A program made the position numbers and the translations under genes. A stretch of DNA of 64,000 nucleotides, taken from positions 62,001-126,000 of the forward strand of contig NZ_JNCF01000001.1 in assembly GCF_000770585.1 (NCBI RefSeq). The letters run 5' to 3'. Source of the DNA: Legionella norrlandica (GTDB lineage Bacteria > Pseudomonadota > Gammaproteobacteria > Legionellales > Legionellaceae). Position 1 is the first letter of the stretch, and every line of letters begins with the position of its first letter. Below are positions 45,365 to 55,367 of this stretch, one piece after another. The notes beneath the pieces are model-generated. The model was not told the DNA's origin. It saw nothing but the letters and a program-made list of their open reading frames with translations, and searched no databases.

Positions 45365-45900
45365 GACAAATTTCCTAACTCTGGCAATAATATTTCAGTC
45401 AAATAAAAAGAACTCTTTTCCAGAAAAACCAGCTCGATTAATCTTACCCATAAAGGGGCCTGTATTGAGCCAATATATTTTTTTACCCAGTGAAATTCAA
45501 GGTTTAACTGGTCTACAGGATAACAAAGCATTGGCAACCGACGCACCCTGCTTTCTCCAAAAATCAAATTCCTTATGGATTCATGTTTCAAGCGATTAAA
45601 AAATTCAGGGCTGAGATCATAGCATGTTTGTGGGATAATAGATCGGGCATACCAATAGGCAATTCCGCTATTCTTCATAATAATTTCACGCTGAAAGATA
45701 TTTTCATCCTTTATATGCAGGACATGCCTATCCCACCATTTGGGCGATGTCCAGCTCTGAGATAAAAGCTCTAATTCAATAGATCCTCTTATTGCCTTTA
45801 ATTTATCGGTTAACGAGCCTTGGTACTCCAGCCAGTTATTGAGCATCCCAGGCTCCTTGGCATCAGCAACAAGGAGCTGGTGATTATTATCGATGTGCAT
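45361..45900 (-). CDS. ubiC: Chorismate lyase
   Basis: 179 aa soluble enzyme converting chorismate to 4-hydroxybenzoate plus pyruvate. Family features: GSLTDKLKAIRG at the N-terminus, REIIMKNSGIAYWYARSIIP with conserved Arg residues that bind chorismate, and FLEKSSFYLTEILLPEL near the C-terminus. Sequence is divergent from E. coli UbiC but length and active-site region agree. Operon ubiC-ubiA. Confidence 0.92.
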   Translation of the reverse strand: MHIDNNHQLLVADAKEPGMLNNWLEYQGSLTDKLKAIRGSIELELLSQSWTSPKWWDRHVLHIKDENIFQREIIMKNSGIAYWYARSIIPQTCYDLSPEFFNRLKHESIRNLIFGESRVRRLPMLCYPVDQLNLEFHWVKKYIGSIQAPLWVRLIELVFLEKSSFYLTEILLPELGNLS

Positions 45901-46003
45901 AAAATCATATTTAAAATAATTTAGTAGATATTACAAAATTACCTACTATTGAACAACCACTAGATTGCTTCAAAGCAATTTTTTAAAGTTTAATTCACGT
46001 TAC

Positions 46004-46471
46004 TTAGTTAGTTTTAACTCTACCAAACCTATTAAGAGTTATAGTAACCTTCTCATGAGTAAGCCTATTATCCAAAATAAATTTACCATTACTTATAGCA
46101 TGAGCTAAGTTATTTGAAAGAGTAATCTTATTAGTAGAATCTACCCCATGCCAATCAATATTCCAATGTTTTGAATTCCATTGCCACTGGTATATCAATT
46201 CCATTTTTTTACTTGCTTCGTTTAATTTTAACAGTGCCATACCATTAGACCAGTTTTCATTGGAATTTAAGGGAGTAAGATGGAGCGGAGCTCCCAGGCT
46301 GATCGCCTGTATTTTAGAGTATTGTATAGCAGTTTTAATATTGTCAATCAGAACTTGCCGCTCATTTTTTTGAGTTATAGAAAAAAGTGATTTTGTACCT
46401 ATAAATAACAACCCTGACAATATAGCTAATGTCACCACTATTTCAATTAAAGTAAATCCTTTGCTTTTCAT
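46004..46471 (-). CDS. fimT: Type IV pilus minor pseudopilin FimT/GspH
   Basis: 156 aa from the ATG at 46471 (MKSKGFTLIEIVVTLAILSG); an ATG 9 bp upstream also exists. The prepilin cleavage site KG|FTLIE with Glu5 and the following hydrophobic helix are textbook, processed by PilD. The C-terminal domain ends ITLNRFGRVKTN, typical of GspH/FimT. FimT participates in type IV pilus assembly and DNA uptake in Legionella; it could alternatively belong to the type II secretion system. It follows vpdC by 11 bp on the same strand. Confidence 0.9.
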   Translation of the reverse strand: MKSKGFTLIEIVVTLAILSGLLFIGTKSLFSITQKNERQVLIDNIKTAIQYSKIQAISLGAPLHLTPLNSNENWSNGMALLKLNEASKKMELIYQWQWNSKHWNIDWHGVDSTNKITLSNNLAHAISNGKFILDNRLTHEKVTITLNRFGRVKTN

Positions 46472-46491
46472 ATAGTGCAATCATGTATTTC

Positions 46492-49149
46492 TTAACTAAA
46501 GCGAACTCTATGCCCTTCGGAACCCTCGTCACTAAGGTCATCATGATAAACGCCTTCTTTTACTGTTTTCATAGGTTCCATATTGTCTCTTAGATAAGCA
46601 ACTAACGTACATGCGTTGGTATGGTTTTCTTGCTTAAACAAATTCAAAACCCGTTTACATTGAGGAACACTTAAGTCCCATGTGCCAAAATAATTTGCTT
46701 TTAGTAAGTTGATATCACTGTACAATAATTTCCTAACTTCTTCTAACGTATCATAAATTTCCTGACGTGGATTTTTTTCAAGCTCTTTTATTAATTTGGT
46801 GATGATATAAATAATAATATGAGCATCTTTTGCAATCTTATTAAAGTGTTTAAGGCAATCAAAAGGGGCATGTATACTTAGGGCATGGCGGGCACGGGTT
46901 AATCGATTTTTATCCTCTTTGCTCACTAATTCTGAGGATAACTTCAAAAAAATTGGGTATAAAGCTAATAAAACTTTATGATTCCCCTCTTCAGAGCTTG
47001 CATCATGATTATGATGGTGATGGCAAACTGCATTACCAAAAAAGGTTAGATTAGAGGTTTCATTTGGTACCGTTTTTTCTTTTTGAGACGTAGAGGGTAA
47101 CTCTGGCATAGCAAAATAATATAGTTTTCTGAGCTCAAGGGACTGCTTCATCAAAGCGGTTCTGTTAGGTAATGTGGATTGAACAATAAGATTATTAACA
47201 ATATCAAACCATTGCGAGTTTCCTCTATAACAGCAATAAGCAAGCAAATCGCCTAAAGAATTGAAGGTAGAATACATTAATTCTTTATTAACATAGGCAT
47301 TACGTCTTCTGGCATAACGTACCTTAATATAGTCCATGGTTGAATCATAACCATTTTGTATTAATTCAACCTGGCACTTTTCATCTACACTGAAACCCGT
47401 TGTAGAGACTTTTCCTGTATTGGGAATTATAGTCTGCATAGCATATTGTCTAAGTTTTAAGCGGTCCCTTTCCCATCCACTAGCAGGGTCACTGACACCC
47501 GTTAATAAACTATAAATCCAATTAAGAATAAAATTTTCGCGATAAACTTTATCCCTTATTCGATCAATAATATTTCTTTCAACTCCATTATCAAATTGTA
47601 CTGCCAATACTTTTAAATTGTTACCAAATTCAGATTCCAATAATGTAGAATGATCATCAAAAAAAACCTCCGTTGGGAAATTACTTAATATCCCTCCATC
47701 ATTATGTTCTTCACCATCTAAGAGTGTATGTCTATATAGCACTGGAAAACTGGCTGAAATTTTAACTGCTTCACTGAGCTCCATCAATGGGCAATGTTTT
47801 AGATCAAGATAACTCGTTTTACCCAACCGCTTGTTCGTCGCAGTAACAATTAATTCTTCGCCAAGACCACAGTCAGGAAACTGTTGTCTTAGTGAGTCCA
47901 AAGTGCTAAAGGTAATTTTCCCTTTCGGATATGGAATATTATATTGAGCAACAATTTGACTCACTTTCTTGTTAATAGCGTAATCTAGTGCCGTTTTTAA
48001 TGAATGAGCGTCTGATAAACCATTTCTGTCAATATCAAATTGAACTAAATGTTCTTGTTTAAAATGTTTAAAAAGCTCCCTAATTTCTTCAGCGCTATAT
48101 CCTAGATAACACATAAGTGCCATAATGGCACCAGCAGAGCTCCCTGCAAATTTGGTAGGCTTGATTCCTGCTTCATTTAGAGCTTTCCATACTCCTATAT
48201 GAGCAAAAATCTTTGCACCACCACCGCAAAAAACCAAGTTAGTGATGTCAGGTCGTTTTTCAGTGACCAAGATTTCTTTTGATTTGGAGCGTTGATAAAT
48301 ATTGACGGTCTCTGTTTGATAAAGTAACACTAGCTTATTATCTTCAGAAGGCTTCCCATTTTTTACATCATCCGTGTGATCAGTAAACATTTGAGATATC
48401 CATTTCCAGAGTCTAACATACCAAGGTTTTAAGCCCACAAAACGTTGCATTTTTCTATAGATATACATCTCCTTATGACGTGCCTCGGGATTTATTACAT
48501 CGATGGATTGGGGATGAGGACTTTTGCACACTGATTCAAAATTAAGGCTTTTATAATTAAGTCCAACTAATTCATCAACCAACTTGTCAGTTATAAATAC
48601 TCTTTTAGCATTACCCAAAGGCTCTCTTTGGAGGTCATCCGGATCTCTATATTTTGTTCCTGCAGGAGGAATTAAAAATTGATTAAACCCAATCAAAATA
48701 CCCTGTTTCCCCTGAAACATATCAATTCCAGTCAATTGATAATTCAGCGAGATTCCTAAATCGGTTATCTTCCAATGCTCAGACTTATTATTGAATAACC
48801 AATTTTTTAGTATACCCCACCAGCTTAATTCAACTTCGGCAGTAAATCCTCGATATTCGTTAACATACACACCACTTAGAAAACCTTGTTCCTTATCCTG
48901 TTGATGCGGGTCAAGCAACCATTTGGTAAATAAAGCGCGTTTCTCATCACTTAAGCGGGTAAAATCAAAAATCATTCGTTCATCATCAAATAGATAATTA
49001 CCTAATGAAATCTTATTGTCCGGAGGCAATCCATTTATCCTAAGTCGACCTAAATAAGCGGTTATAATGATTTTTTTTAATAAATCTAAATTCTGTGGGT
49101 ATTTTGTGTCAGATTCCAGCAGCTGACTTATCACATGCTGTGGGGTCAT
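46492..49149 (-). CDS. vpdC: Patatin-like phospholipase effector VpdC
   Basis: 885 aa, no signal peptide. The patatin lipase domain begins at ~303 with NLVFCGGGAKIFAHIGVWKA (oxyanion GGGxK), the nucleophile G-x-S-x-G in AGSSAGAIMALM (Ser338) and the dyad Asp484 in HNDGGILSNFP. The N-terminal ~300 residues and C-terminal ~300 residues are Legionella-specific. A His-rich run (CHHHHNHD) lies near residue 709. The acid-rich C-terminus (KEGVYHDDLSDEGSEGHRV) fits a Dot/Icm signal. VpdC is published as a ubiquitin-activated phospholipase effector that controls vacuole expansion. Its position beside fimT and pyrF agrees with L. pneumophila. The upstream 190-bp gap contains the pyrF terminator hairpin. 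Confidence 0.9.
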   Translation of the reverse strand: MTPQHVISQLLESDTKYPQNLDLLKKIIITAYLGRLRINGLPPDNKISLGNYLFDDERMIFDFTRLSDEKRALFTKWLLDPHQQDKEQGFLSGVYVNEYRGFTAEVELSWWGILKNWLFNNKSEHWKITDLGISLNYQLTGIDMFQGKQGILIGFNQFLIPPAGTKYRDPDDLQREPLGNAKRVFITDKLVDELVGLNYKSLNFESVCKSPHPQSIDVINPEARHKEMYIYRKMQRFVGLKPWYVRLWKWISQMFTDHTDDVKNGKPSEDNKLVLLYQTETVNIYQRSKSKEILVTEKRPDITNLVFCGGGAKIFAHIGVWKALNEAGIKPTKFAGSSAGAIMALMCYLGYSAEEIRELFKHFKQEHLVQFDIDRNGLSDAHSLKTALDYAINKKVSQIVAQYNIPYPKGKITFSTLDSLRQQFPDCGLGEELIVTATNKRLGKTSYLDLKHCPLMELSEAVKISASFPVLYRHTLLDGEEHNDGGILSNFPTEVFFDDHSTLLESEFGNNLKVLAVQFDNGVERNIIDRIRDKVYRENFILNWIYSLLTGVSDPASGWERDRLKLRQYAMQTIIPNTGKVSTTGFSVDEKCQVELIQNGYDSTMDYIKVRYARRRNAYVNKELMYSTFNSLGDLLAYCCYRGNSQWFDIVNNLIVQSTLPNRTALMKQSLELRKLYYFAMPELPSTSQKEKTVPNETSNLTFFGNAVCHHHHNHDASSEEGNHKVLLALYPIFLKLSSELVSKEDKNRLTRARHALSIHAPFDCLKHFNKIAKDAHIIIYIITKLIKELEKNPRQEIYDTLEEVRKLLYSDINLLKANYFGTWDLSVPQCKRVLNLFKQENHTNACTLVAYLRDNMEPMKTVKEGVYHDDLSDEGSEGHRVRFS

Positions 49150-49272
49150 CGGTAAATCCTTATTTCAGGTAGTCCATAGAATAAGTGTCTGAAATATAAT
49201 GACGGTTCATATGAAATATTTATCAATTATTTTTATAACAATTATCATAAATTTCTATGGAATTAAACAAAA

Positions 49273-49312
49273 ATGGTATAATTTGTTGGCACATGAGGGA
49301 AAATTATACCAT
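49273..49312 (-). terminator. Likely intrinsic terminator after pyrF
   Basis: ATGGTATAATTT pairs perfectly with AAATTATACCAT (12 bp, 16-nt loop); on the minus strand the hairpin is followed by TTTTTG. It lies 29 bp past the pyrF stop and about 125 bp before vpdC. AT-rich stem, so moderate strength. Confidence 0.55.
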
Positions 49313-49340
49313 GTGACGCATTTGATTAAAACATGAATAA

Positions 49341-50030
49341 TCAAAGATCATTTAAGATGGCGGAGACAATTTCAGAAGGATTAGACGCTTGCGTAATTGG
49401 CCGGCCAATAACTAAAAAATCACTGCCTTCCATGACGGCTTGCTGTGGGGTCATTATTCGTGACTGATCGTCTTTTAGATTATTTGGTAACCTTATTCCT
49501 GGAGTTACAGTAATAAAATCCTTGCCACATTTCTCTTTTATCATTTTTACTTCATGAGCTGAGCTGACTACACCATGAAGTCCTGCGTCTTTTGCAAGTA
49601 TTGCTAAACTCTTGACTTCATCAAGCAATGAATTATTGATACCTATGCGAGCCAACTCATTTTCTTCAAAGCTGGTTAATACAGTGACTGCAATTAATAA
49701 AGGACTATCATGACCGTAAGGTTCTAAAGCATTTTTTGCAGCTTGCATCATTTTAATGCCACCTAAAGCATGAACATTCACCATCCAGACCCCAAGTTCT
49801 GCAGCAGCATGGCATGCCTTAGCAACCGTGTTAGGAATATCATGAAATTTTAAATCTAAAAATACCTTAAATTGCCTATTAATAAGTTGTTTTACAAACT
49901 GAGGTCCCAACAATGTAAACAGTTCGCTTCCGACCTTTAAAGCACAATGAACAGGATCAAGTTTATCAACTAAATTCAATGCTTCTTGTTGATTATCGAA
50001 ATCTAATGCCACAATTAATTTAGGAGTCAT
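49341..50030 (-). CDS. pyrF: Orotidine-5'-phosphate decarboxylase
   Basis: 229 aa TIM-barrel enzyme making UMP. Active-site block FLDLKFHDIPNTVAKA (DxKxxDI) is intact, with VALDFDNQQEAL at the N-terminus, VTVLTSFEE, VVSSAHEV, TPGIRLPNN and FLVIGRPITQA for phosphate binding. Normal length. It is the last gene of the long minus-strand cluster and begins right after the aminotransferase stop (adjacent bases). Confidence 0.97.
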   Translation of the reverse strand: MTPKLIVALDFDNQQEALNLVDKLDPVHCALKVGSELFTLLGPQFVKQLINRQFKVFLDLKFHDIPNTVAKACHAAAELGVWMVNVHALGGIKMMQAAKNALEPYGHDSPLLIAVTVLTSFEENELARIGINNSLLDEVKSLAILAKDAGLHGVVSSAHEVKMIKEKCGKDFITVTPGIRLPNNLKDDQSRIMTPQQAVMEGSDFLVIGRPITQASNPSEIVSAILNDL

Positions 50031-51146
50031 TTAAGCTACAGCCTCTTCATCGACCATTAATAATGCATTTCTCACTGCTCCAACTATCTTCAGTTGCTCT
50101 TCTTCTCGCAAGTAGGGATGCATTGGTAAACTAATGACATGTCGACTTGCCCTTTCTGAATTAGGAAAATCACCTGCTTTATAATTTAAGTAGCTGAGGG
50201 CTTGTTGTTGATGCATTGAAAGAGGGTAATGCACTGCGGTAGGAACTCCTGAGGATTGCATTGCCTTCTCAAATACCTCTCTATTCTCTACTTCAATAGT
50301 ATATTGTGCATAAACGCTGGTATTGTATTGATGTACAAAAGGAGTTTTTACTAAAGTGGAAAGCAATTGATCATATCGCTTCGCAACTTTTTGTCGCAAT
50401 AAAATTTCATTAGAGAATATTTTCAATTTTTCAAGTAAAACAGCGGCCTGAATAGTATCCATCCGCCCATTAATTCCAACCCTATTATGACAATAGCGTG
50501 CGTTTTGGCCATGAATTCTAATTTCAATTAATTTCTTAGCTAGAGAATCATCATTGGTAAAACAAGCCCCAGAATCACCATAACCTCCTAAAGGTTTTGA
50601 TGGGAAAAAACTGGTACAACCAATAGTAGCTAAAGAGCAGGAATATCTGCCTTTATAAGTGGCGCCAAAACTCTGGGCCGCATCTTCGATAACCGGAATA
50701 CCATGTTTCTCTGCAACAGCATTAATGGCATCATAATCAGCGCACTGGCCATATAAATCAACTGGCATAATAGCTTTTGTTTTCTTTGTAATAGCTCTTT
50801 CTAACTGCTCTGGATTGAGGTTATATGTTGCAGGATCAATATCAACAAAAACAGGTATCGCATGACAAAGGCTAATGACTTCTGCTGTGGCGAAAAAGCT
50901 AAAAGGACTAGTAATTACTTCGTCTCCTGGCTGAATTTCCAAAGCCATCAACGCCATCAATAAAGCGTCAGTTCCGCTTGAGTTCACAATAGCATGCTTA
51001 ACACCAATAAAGGAAGCCAGCTGTTTTTCCAGTTCTGCAATTTCGGGGCCCATAATGTATTGCCCATGGTTTAACACTCTCTTTATGCTGTTTAGAATAT
51101 CATTCTCAATTAAGGAATATTGTGTTTTTAAGTCGATAAATTGCAT
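50031..51146 (-). CDS. DegT/DnrJ/EryC1 sugar aminotransferase (WbpE-like)
   Basis: 371 aa from the ATG at 51146 (MQFIDLKTQYSLIENDI), which matches the family start; longer upstream readings lack support. PLP lysine is in SFFPSKPLGGYGD, with SSGTDALLMAL, SPFSFFATAEV, DIDPATYN and EDAAQSFGATYKGR. Sequence is close to WbpE, the aminotransferase forming the UDP-2,3-diacetamido-glucuronate precursor of O-antigen sugars, but other 3-keto or 4-keto sugar substrates are possible. It sits between lapB and pyrF, where most gammaproteobacteria have nothing; lapB regulates LPS synthesis, so a surface-sugar role would be consistent. Confidence 0.9.
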   Translation of the reverse strand: MQFIDLKTQYSLIENDILNSIKRVLNHGQYIMGPEIAELEKQLASFIGVKHAIVNSSGTDALLMALMALEIQPGDEVITSPFSFFATAEVISLCHAIPVFVDIDPATYNLNPEQLERAITKKTKAIMPVDLYGQCADYDAINAVAEKHGIPVIEDAAQSFGATYKGRYSCSLATIGCTSFFPSKPLGGYGDSGACFTNDDSLAKKLIEIRIHGQNARYCHNRVGINGRMDTIQAAVLLEKLKIFSNEILLRQKVAKRYDQLLSTLVKTPFVHQYNTSVYAQYTIEVENREVFEKAMQSSGVPTAVHYPLSMHQQQALSYLNYKAGDFPNSERASRHVISLPMHPYLREEEQLKIVGAVRNALLMVDEEAVA

Positions 51147-51216
51147 TATAGTCTCATAATTAGTAATAAATATCTCTCGGGCTAGGATCATCCTCGCTGG
51201 CATTAAGTTAAGGATC

Positions 51217-51280
51217 ATAGGTTGGGCTCAGTCCACCATGACACCGGGCCTTTATTGATTAGGCCAAAGCCTCAACCTAT
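51217..51280. repeat. Nested inverted repeats upstream of the aminotransferase
   Basis: ATAGGTTGGGCT (51217-51228) is met by AGCCTCAACCTAT (51268-51280); inside, GGCCT (51247-51251) pairs with AGGCC (51261-51265). A related TAGGTTGGGTCA...TGACCAAC hairpin lies at 39257-39280. Possibly a degenerate dispersed repeat or an attenuator-like leader. Confidence 0.4.
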
Positions 51281-51319
51281 ATGAGATTCATTCATTAACT
51301 TATGGCAGTGAGACTAATC

Positions 51320-52489
51320 CTAATCTCCTTCTAACCCATGAATAGGCTTCATTCTACCCCACTGTTTACAACTTGGGCAATGCCAATGTAAATGTTTACC
51401 TCCAAAACCACACTGACCACATCGATATATAGGCTTATTGTCTAAAAATTTACTTGTAATATCATAAAGCATTTGTAATTTTTCTCGTACTTTTCCATGC
51501 GCTGATTCAAGATGCCAATAGATCAAACGATTTAAGCCTCTGATTGAAGGATGTTTACTTAAATTGTCAGCTACAAAATCGATTGCCGCATCCATACCTT
51601 TATTTTGCCGCAAATAATCAGCAATAACGAAAATGACTGAAGCTCTTGGGTGTTTTATTAAAGTCTGCTCAAGATAATGAATACAATCAGGCATGGAATC
51701 CAGTTCTTTGTGGCAGTGAACTAGTGGCTCTATAATTTCAGTCAGGAATTCTGCATCCTGCTGTGGCACCCGTTTTAAAGAACGAATCGCTTGTTTATAA
51801 CGACCTTCTTTAATTTCTATTGTTGCATTCATCAAACTGGCTCGTACGGACTCCGGATCAACATTCATTGCTTGTTTAATACAATAAATTGCCCGATCGA
51901 TAGCATTAACTTTAAGTGCTTGGTTAGCCATTTCGCAATAATAATGAGCTGCTTGATTATGAAAACTGGTACCAGTGGAGATTTCCAGCTTTTTGATAAT
52001 ATCTAAAGCCTTTTCCCAAGCTTTTTCCTGCTGATAAATAGCTAATAGTCCTTGAAGACTATTTGTATCCCTGCTTCCACCTAATTCGACGACTTCAAGA
52101 AATATGCGCTCGGCACGATCAAAAACTCCGGCGCTCATATAATCTTGCCCCAGAGCCATTAGCGCTTCTTTCCTTTGCTGAATGCTTAGTTGTGGTCGTG
52201 CAATTAAATTTTGATGAATGCGGATGGCTCTGTCGACTTCACCTCTGCGTCTAAATAGGCTCCCCAAAGCAAGATGTGTTTCGACTGTGTCACTATCAAC
52301 TTCCAGCAGCTTAATAAAAACATCCACTGCCTTATCCGATTGTTCGTTTAATAAATAATTAAGTCCAACTACGTATTCTCGTGATAAACGATTGTGCACA
52401 TGAGCATCATTACTCGAGTTGCTGCGATTTGCCAGCCACCAACCAGACCACGCGGCAGCAGGCAATAATAGTGGCCATAAATTAATCAT
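51320..52489 (-). CDS. lapB: LPS assembly protein LapB (YciM), TPR plus rubredoxin-like zinc domain
   Basis: 389 aa with one N-terminal TM helix (INLWPLLLPAAAWSGWWLAN), about nine TPR repeats from ~45 to 350, and a C-terminal zinc ribbon YRCGQCGFGGKHLHWHCPSC (four cysteines). LapB recruits FtsH to LpxC and so limits lipid A synthesis; it also helps LPS transport. The DTNSLQGLLAIYQQEKAWEK region is typical of the TPR core. It follows lapA by 38 bp. Essential in E. coli, and this copy is intact. Confidence 0.95.
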   Translation of the reverse strand: MINLWPLLLPAAAWSGWWLANRSNSSNDAHVHNRLSREYVVGLNYLLNEQSDKAVDVFIKLLEVDSDTVETHLALGSLFRRRGEVDRAIRIHQNLIARPQLSIQQRKEALMALGQDYMSAGVFDRAERIFLEVVELGGSRDTNSLQGLLAIYQQEKAWEKALDIIKKLEISTGTSFHNQAAHYYCEMANQALKVNAIDRAIYCIKQAMNVDPESVRASLMNATIEIKEGRYKQAIRSLKRVPQQDAEFLTEIIEPLVHCHKELDSMPDCIHYLEQTLIKHPRASVIFVIADYLRQNKGMDAAIDFVADNLSKHPSIRGLNRLIYWHLESAHGKVREKLQMLYDITSKFLDNKPIYRCGQCGFGGKHLHWHCPSCKQWGRMKPIHGLEGD

Positions 52490-52527
52490 CTATTACTTTT
52501 CCTCTCAGCATATATTGAGTTCCCTAA

Positions 52528-52818
52528 TTAATGCTGATCTTGTAAAGGGATTGAGCGTAAGTTTTTTATTTCTTTTTCAGTTAACTTTAATTGGTTTTTC
52601 ATTTTACGACATTCAATTTTTAAACGCCAATATCTCGCAATAAAGAGAATAAAACCAATGAAAATTCCAACGCCAAGCATAATGGTCATTAGAACAGAGA
52701 TAGGCATAGATACTGTTTTAAAATAGAAATTAACTTGAACTGATGAGGCATTTAGAGCAGCAAAACTAACACCAATAATAATAAGCAGTATATAGGTTAC
52801 CAGCATCAATATGCGCAT
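52528..52818 (-). CDS. lapA: LapA (YciS) inner-membrane protein
   Basis: 96 aa with two TM helices (ILMLVTYILLIIIGVSFAAL; MPISVLMTIMLGVGIFIGF) and a C-terminal basic coiled-coil region (WRLKIECRKMKNQLKLTEKE). The ALNASSVQVNFYF segment between helices is the LapA signature. Partner of LapB in LPS regulation. Note that ihfB, which commonly precedes lapA after rpsA, is not present here. Confidence 0.93.
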   Translation of the reverse strand: MRILMLVTYILLIIIGVSFAALNASSVQVNFYFKTVSMPISVLMTIMLGVGIFIGFILFIARYWRLKIECRKMKNQLKLTEKEIKNLRSIPLQDQH

Positions 52819-52886
52819 TGAATATTCCTTTTATCTTTAAATCAAGAGTTCATCATATCATACAATCCTTTTCTCAAAATAAAAAA

Positions 52887-52914
52887 AGCGTAGAACTACC
52901 TTCTACGCTTTTTT
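52887..52914 (-). terminator. Rho-independent terminator after rpsA
   Basis: AGCGTAGAA-CTACC-TTCTACGCT forms a perfect 9-bp stem with a 5-nt loop and is flanked by A-tract and T-tract on both strands; on the minus strand it follows the rpsA stop by about 20 bp and would end rpsA transcription. Confidence 0.85.
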
Positions 52915-52933
52915 ATTTTGGACTTTAAGAAAG

Positions 52934-54610
52934 TTACTCACCTTCTTTGCTAGCCATCTTCTCTTTTAATAGATCTCCTAGAGTAGTTGAAGCAGCTTCT
53001 GTTCTAGAATATTTTTTAATGGCATCTGCCTCATCCTGAGCATCTTTGGCTTTAACAGAAAGTGCTACGATACGATTTTTTCTGTCTACATTAGTGATTT
53101 TTGCTTCCACTTCATCACCAACTTTCACAACAGTCGTCGCATCATCAACACGTTCATCTGATAATTCGCTGGCGCGAATTGTACCCAAGACATCTTCAGC
53201 TAAGGCAACGGTAACTGTTTTTGGTTCAACAGCAGTTACTGTTCCTTTAACAATAGCCCCTTTGGTATAAGTTTCGGCAAAACTGGCAAAACTATCTCCT
53301 TCAAGTTGCTTCAATCCTAAAGAAATACGCTCTCTTTCAGGATCAATTGCTAAAATAACCGCTTCTAATTCTTGACCTTTCTTAAACTGCTTCACCGCTT
53401 CTTCGCCAGGAACAGTCCAAGAAATATCAGATAAATGAACTAATCCATCGATATCGCCATCCAAGCCTATAAAGATTCCAAAGTCAGTGATAGAACGAAT
53501 CTTACCTTTTACTTTTTCCCCTTTATTATGAGCCGATGCAAATTGCTGCCATGGATTACCTACACATTGCTTCATACCTAAAGAAATGCGTCGTCGTTCT
53601 TCATCAATTTCAAGAACCATCACATCAACAACATCTCCTAATGAAACCACCTTGCTTGGATGGACGTTCTTATTAGTCCAGTCCATTTCTGACATGTGTA
53701 CTAATCCTTCTACACCTTCTTCTATTTCTACAAAGCAACCATAATCGGTAATATTAGTCACTTTGCCTTGGAGTTTCTTACCTATAGGATAGCGTTCAAC
53801 CAAATCAACCCAAGGATCATTTCCTAATTGTTTCATTCCTAAGGAAACGCGGTTCCTCTCGCTATCGAAACTTAAAACTTTAACTTTTACATCTTGGCCA
53901 ACCGATAACACTTCACTTGGATGTTTCACTCGTTTCCAGGAAATATCAGTGATATGTAATAAACCATCTATGCCGCCCAGATCAATGAACGCACCATAGT
54001 CGGTAAGGTTTTTAACAATACCATGAAGTTCTTGCCCATCATGCAAGGATTCTAGAAGTGCTTGTCTGTCAGCGCTGCTTTCCTCTTCAACCACTGCGCG
54101 ACGAGAGACAACAATATTGTTACGTTTCAAATCCATTTTGATGACTTTAAATTCAAGTTCTTTGCCTTCCAAATAAGAAGGATCTCTTACTGGTCTCACA
54201 TCAACAAGAGAACCTGGTAAAAATGCCCGAATCGAGCCAATTTCAACAGTAAAACCACCCTTGACTTTACCAGAAATCAATCCTGTCACTGTTTCATTAT
54301 TTTCGTGACATTTCGATAATTTACGCCATGCTTCCTGACGTTTAGCTTTTTCTCTTGAAAGGAGCGTTTCGCCGTGACCATCTTCTACTGAATCGAGAGC
54401 CACTTCGACAGTATCGCCTACTTTGACTTCCAGTTCGCCATTTTTATCGTAGAATTCTTCTACAGCAACAATACCTTCTGACTTTAAACCTGCATTTAAA
54501 GTAACGAAATCATCATCTATATCAATTACCTTAGCGGTAATAATAGCACCTGGATAAAACTGAGCTCCGGCAATACTTTGCTCGAATAATTCTTTGAAAC
54601 TTTCAGACAT
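52934..54610 (-). CDS. rpsA: 30S ribosomal protein S1
   Basis: 558 aa from the ATG at 54610 ([15 protein letters not shown]), the usual S1 start; the in-frame upstream extension is leader. Six S1 RNA-binding repeats of ~70 residues are visible, with core lines such as [60 protein letters not shown] and [21 protein letters not shown]1 unfolds mRNA at the ribosome and is needed for translation initiation. Length matches E. coli (557). It follows cmk with a ~65-bp leader and ends at a strong terminator. Confidence 0.97.
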   Translation of the reverse strand: MSESFKELFEQSIAGAQFYPGAIITAKVIDIDDDFVTLNAGLKSEGIVAVEEFYDKNGELEVKVGDTVEVALDSVEDGHGETLLSREKAKRQEAWRKLSKCHENNETVTGLISGKVKGGFTVEIGSIRAFLPGSLVDVRPVRDPSYLEGKELEFKVIKMDLKRNNIVVSRRAVVEEESSADRQALLESLHDGQELHGIVKNLTDYGAFIDLGGIDGLLHITDISWKRVKHPSEVLSVGQDVKVKVLSFDSERNRVSLGMKQLGNDPWVDLVERYPIGKKLQGKVTNITDYGCFVEIEEGVEGLVHMSEMDWTNKNVHPSKVVSLGDVVDVMVLEIDEERRRISLGMKQCVGNPWQQFASAHNKGEKVKGKIRSITDFGIFIGLDGDIDGLVHLSDISWTVPGEEAVKQFKKGQELEAVILAIDPERERISLGLKQLEGDSFASFAETYTKGAIVKGTVTAVEPKTVTVALAEDVLGTIRASELSDERVDDATTVVKVGDEVEAKITNVDRKNRIVALSVKAKDAQDEADAIKKYSRTEAASTTLGDLLKEKMASKEGE

Positions 54611-54674
54611 GTTAATAAACTCTTTAGTAAAAAAATGGAAGAATGAGTTCCACTCACCTTCCCCCCAATTAGAA

Positions 54675-55367
54675 CTAGACATTATTCAAACGTTCATCAA
54701 TTAATTTTAATACATTATTGAACACTTGTACAATTGTTAGTCCGGTTGTGTCGATCAATACGGCATCTTCTGCAGGCTTCAATGGTGCATGCGTGCGCTC
54801 TGTATCCCTTGCATCACGTTTAGCCAATTCTTCAACAACCTGGGCGAGGCTAACATTAATTCCATTTTCTTTCAACTGTAAATATCGTCTATTTGCTCTT
54901 TCTTCGGCACTGGCATACAAATAAACCTTCAAAATTGCATTTGGAAATACGACTGTGCCCATATCTCGACCATCTGTAACCAATCCAGGAAATTGAGCAA
55001 AATCCCTTTGTCGTTTAAGAAGAGCTTTTCTGACTTCGGGGATTGCAGCAATTTGTGACGCATCTTGGCCACATTGCTCACTTCGAATTTGTTGACTAAT
55101 ATTTTCGTGATTAAGTATTACTTTTGTTTCATTGTTTGTAGAAGATTCGAAACGCAAATCCAAATCAAGCGCTAAATTAATAAGTTCTTGAATATCACCG
55201 AAATCTACCTTATTTTTTCGAGCAGCATAAGCAAGTACCCGATAAATTGCACCACTATCAAGCATGTTCCAACGAAGTTTTTTTGCCACTAAATGGCAAA
55301 TAGTCCCCTTTCCAGTTCCACTTGGGCCATCCAGTGTAATGACAGGGACTTCTTTATTAAATACCAT
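54675..55367 (-). CDS. cmk: Cytidylate kinase
   Basis: 230 aa from the ATG at 55367, which overlaps the aroA stop by one base (TGATG). P-loop: [15 protein letters not shown]; also [40 protein letters not shown] and [19 protein letters not shown]. Phosphorylates CMP and dCMP. Normal length. The aroA-cmk-rpsA order is widely conserved. Confidence 0.96.
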   Translation of the reverse strand: MVFNKEVPVITLDGPSGTGKGTICHLVAKKLRWNMLDSGAIYRVLAYAARKNKVDFGDIQELINLALDLDLRFESSTNNETKVILNHENISQQIRSEQCGQDASQIAAIPEVRKALLKRQRDFAQFPGLVTDGRDMGTVVFPNAILKVYLYASAEERANRRYLQLKENGINVSLAQVVEELAKRDARDTERTHAPLKPAEDAVLIDTTGLTIVQVFNNVLKLIDERLNNV

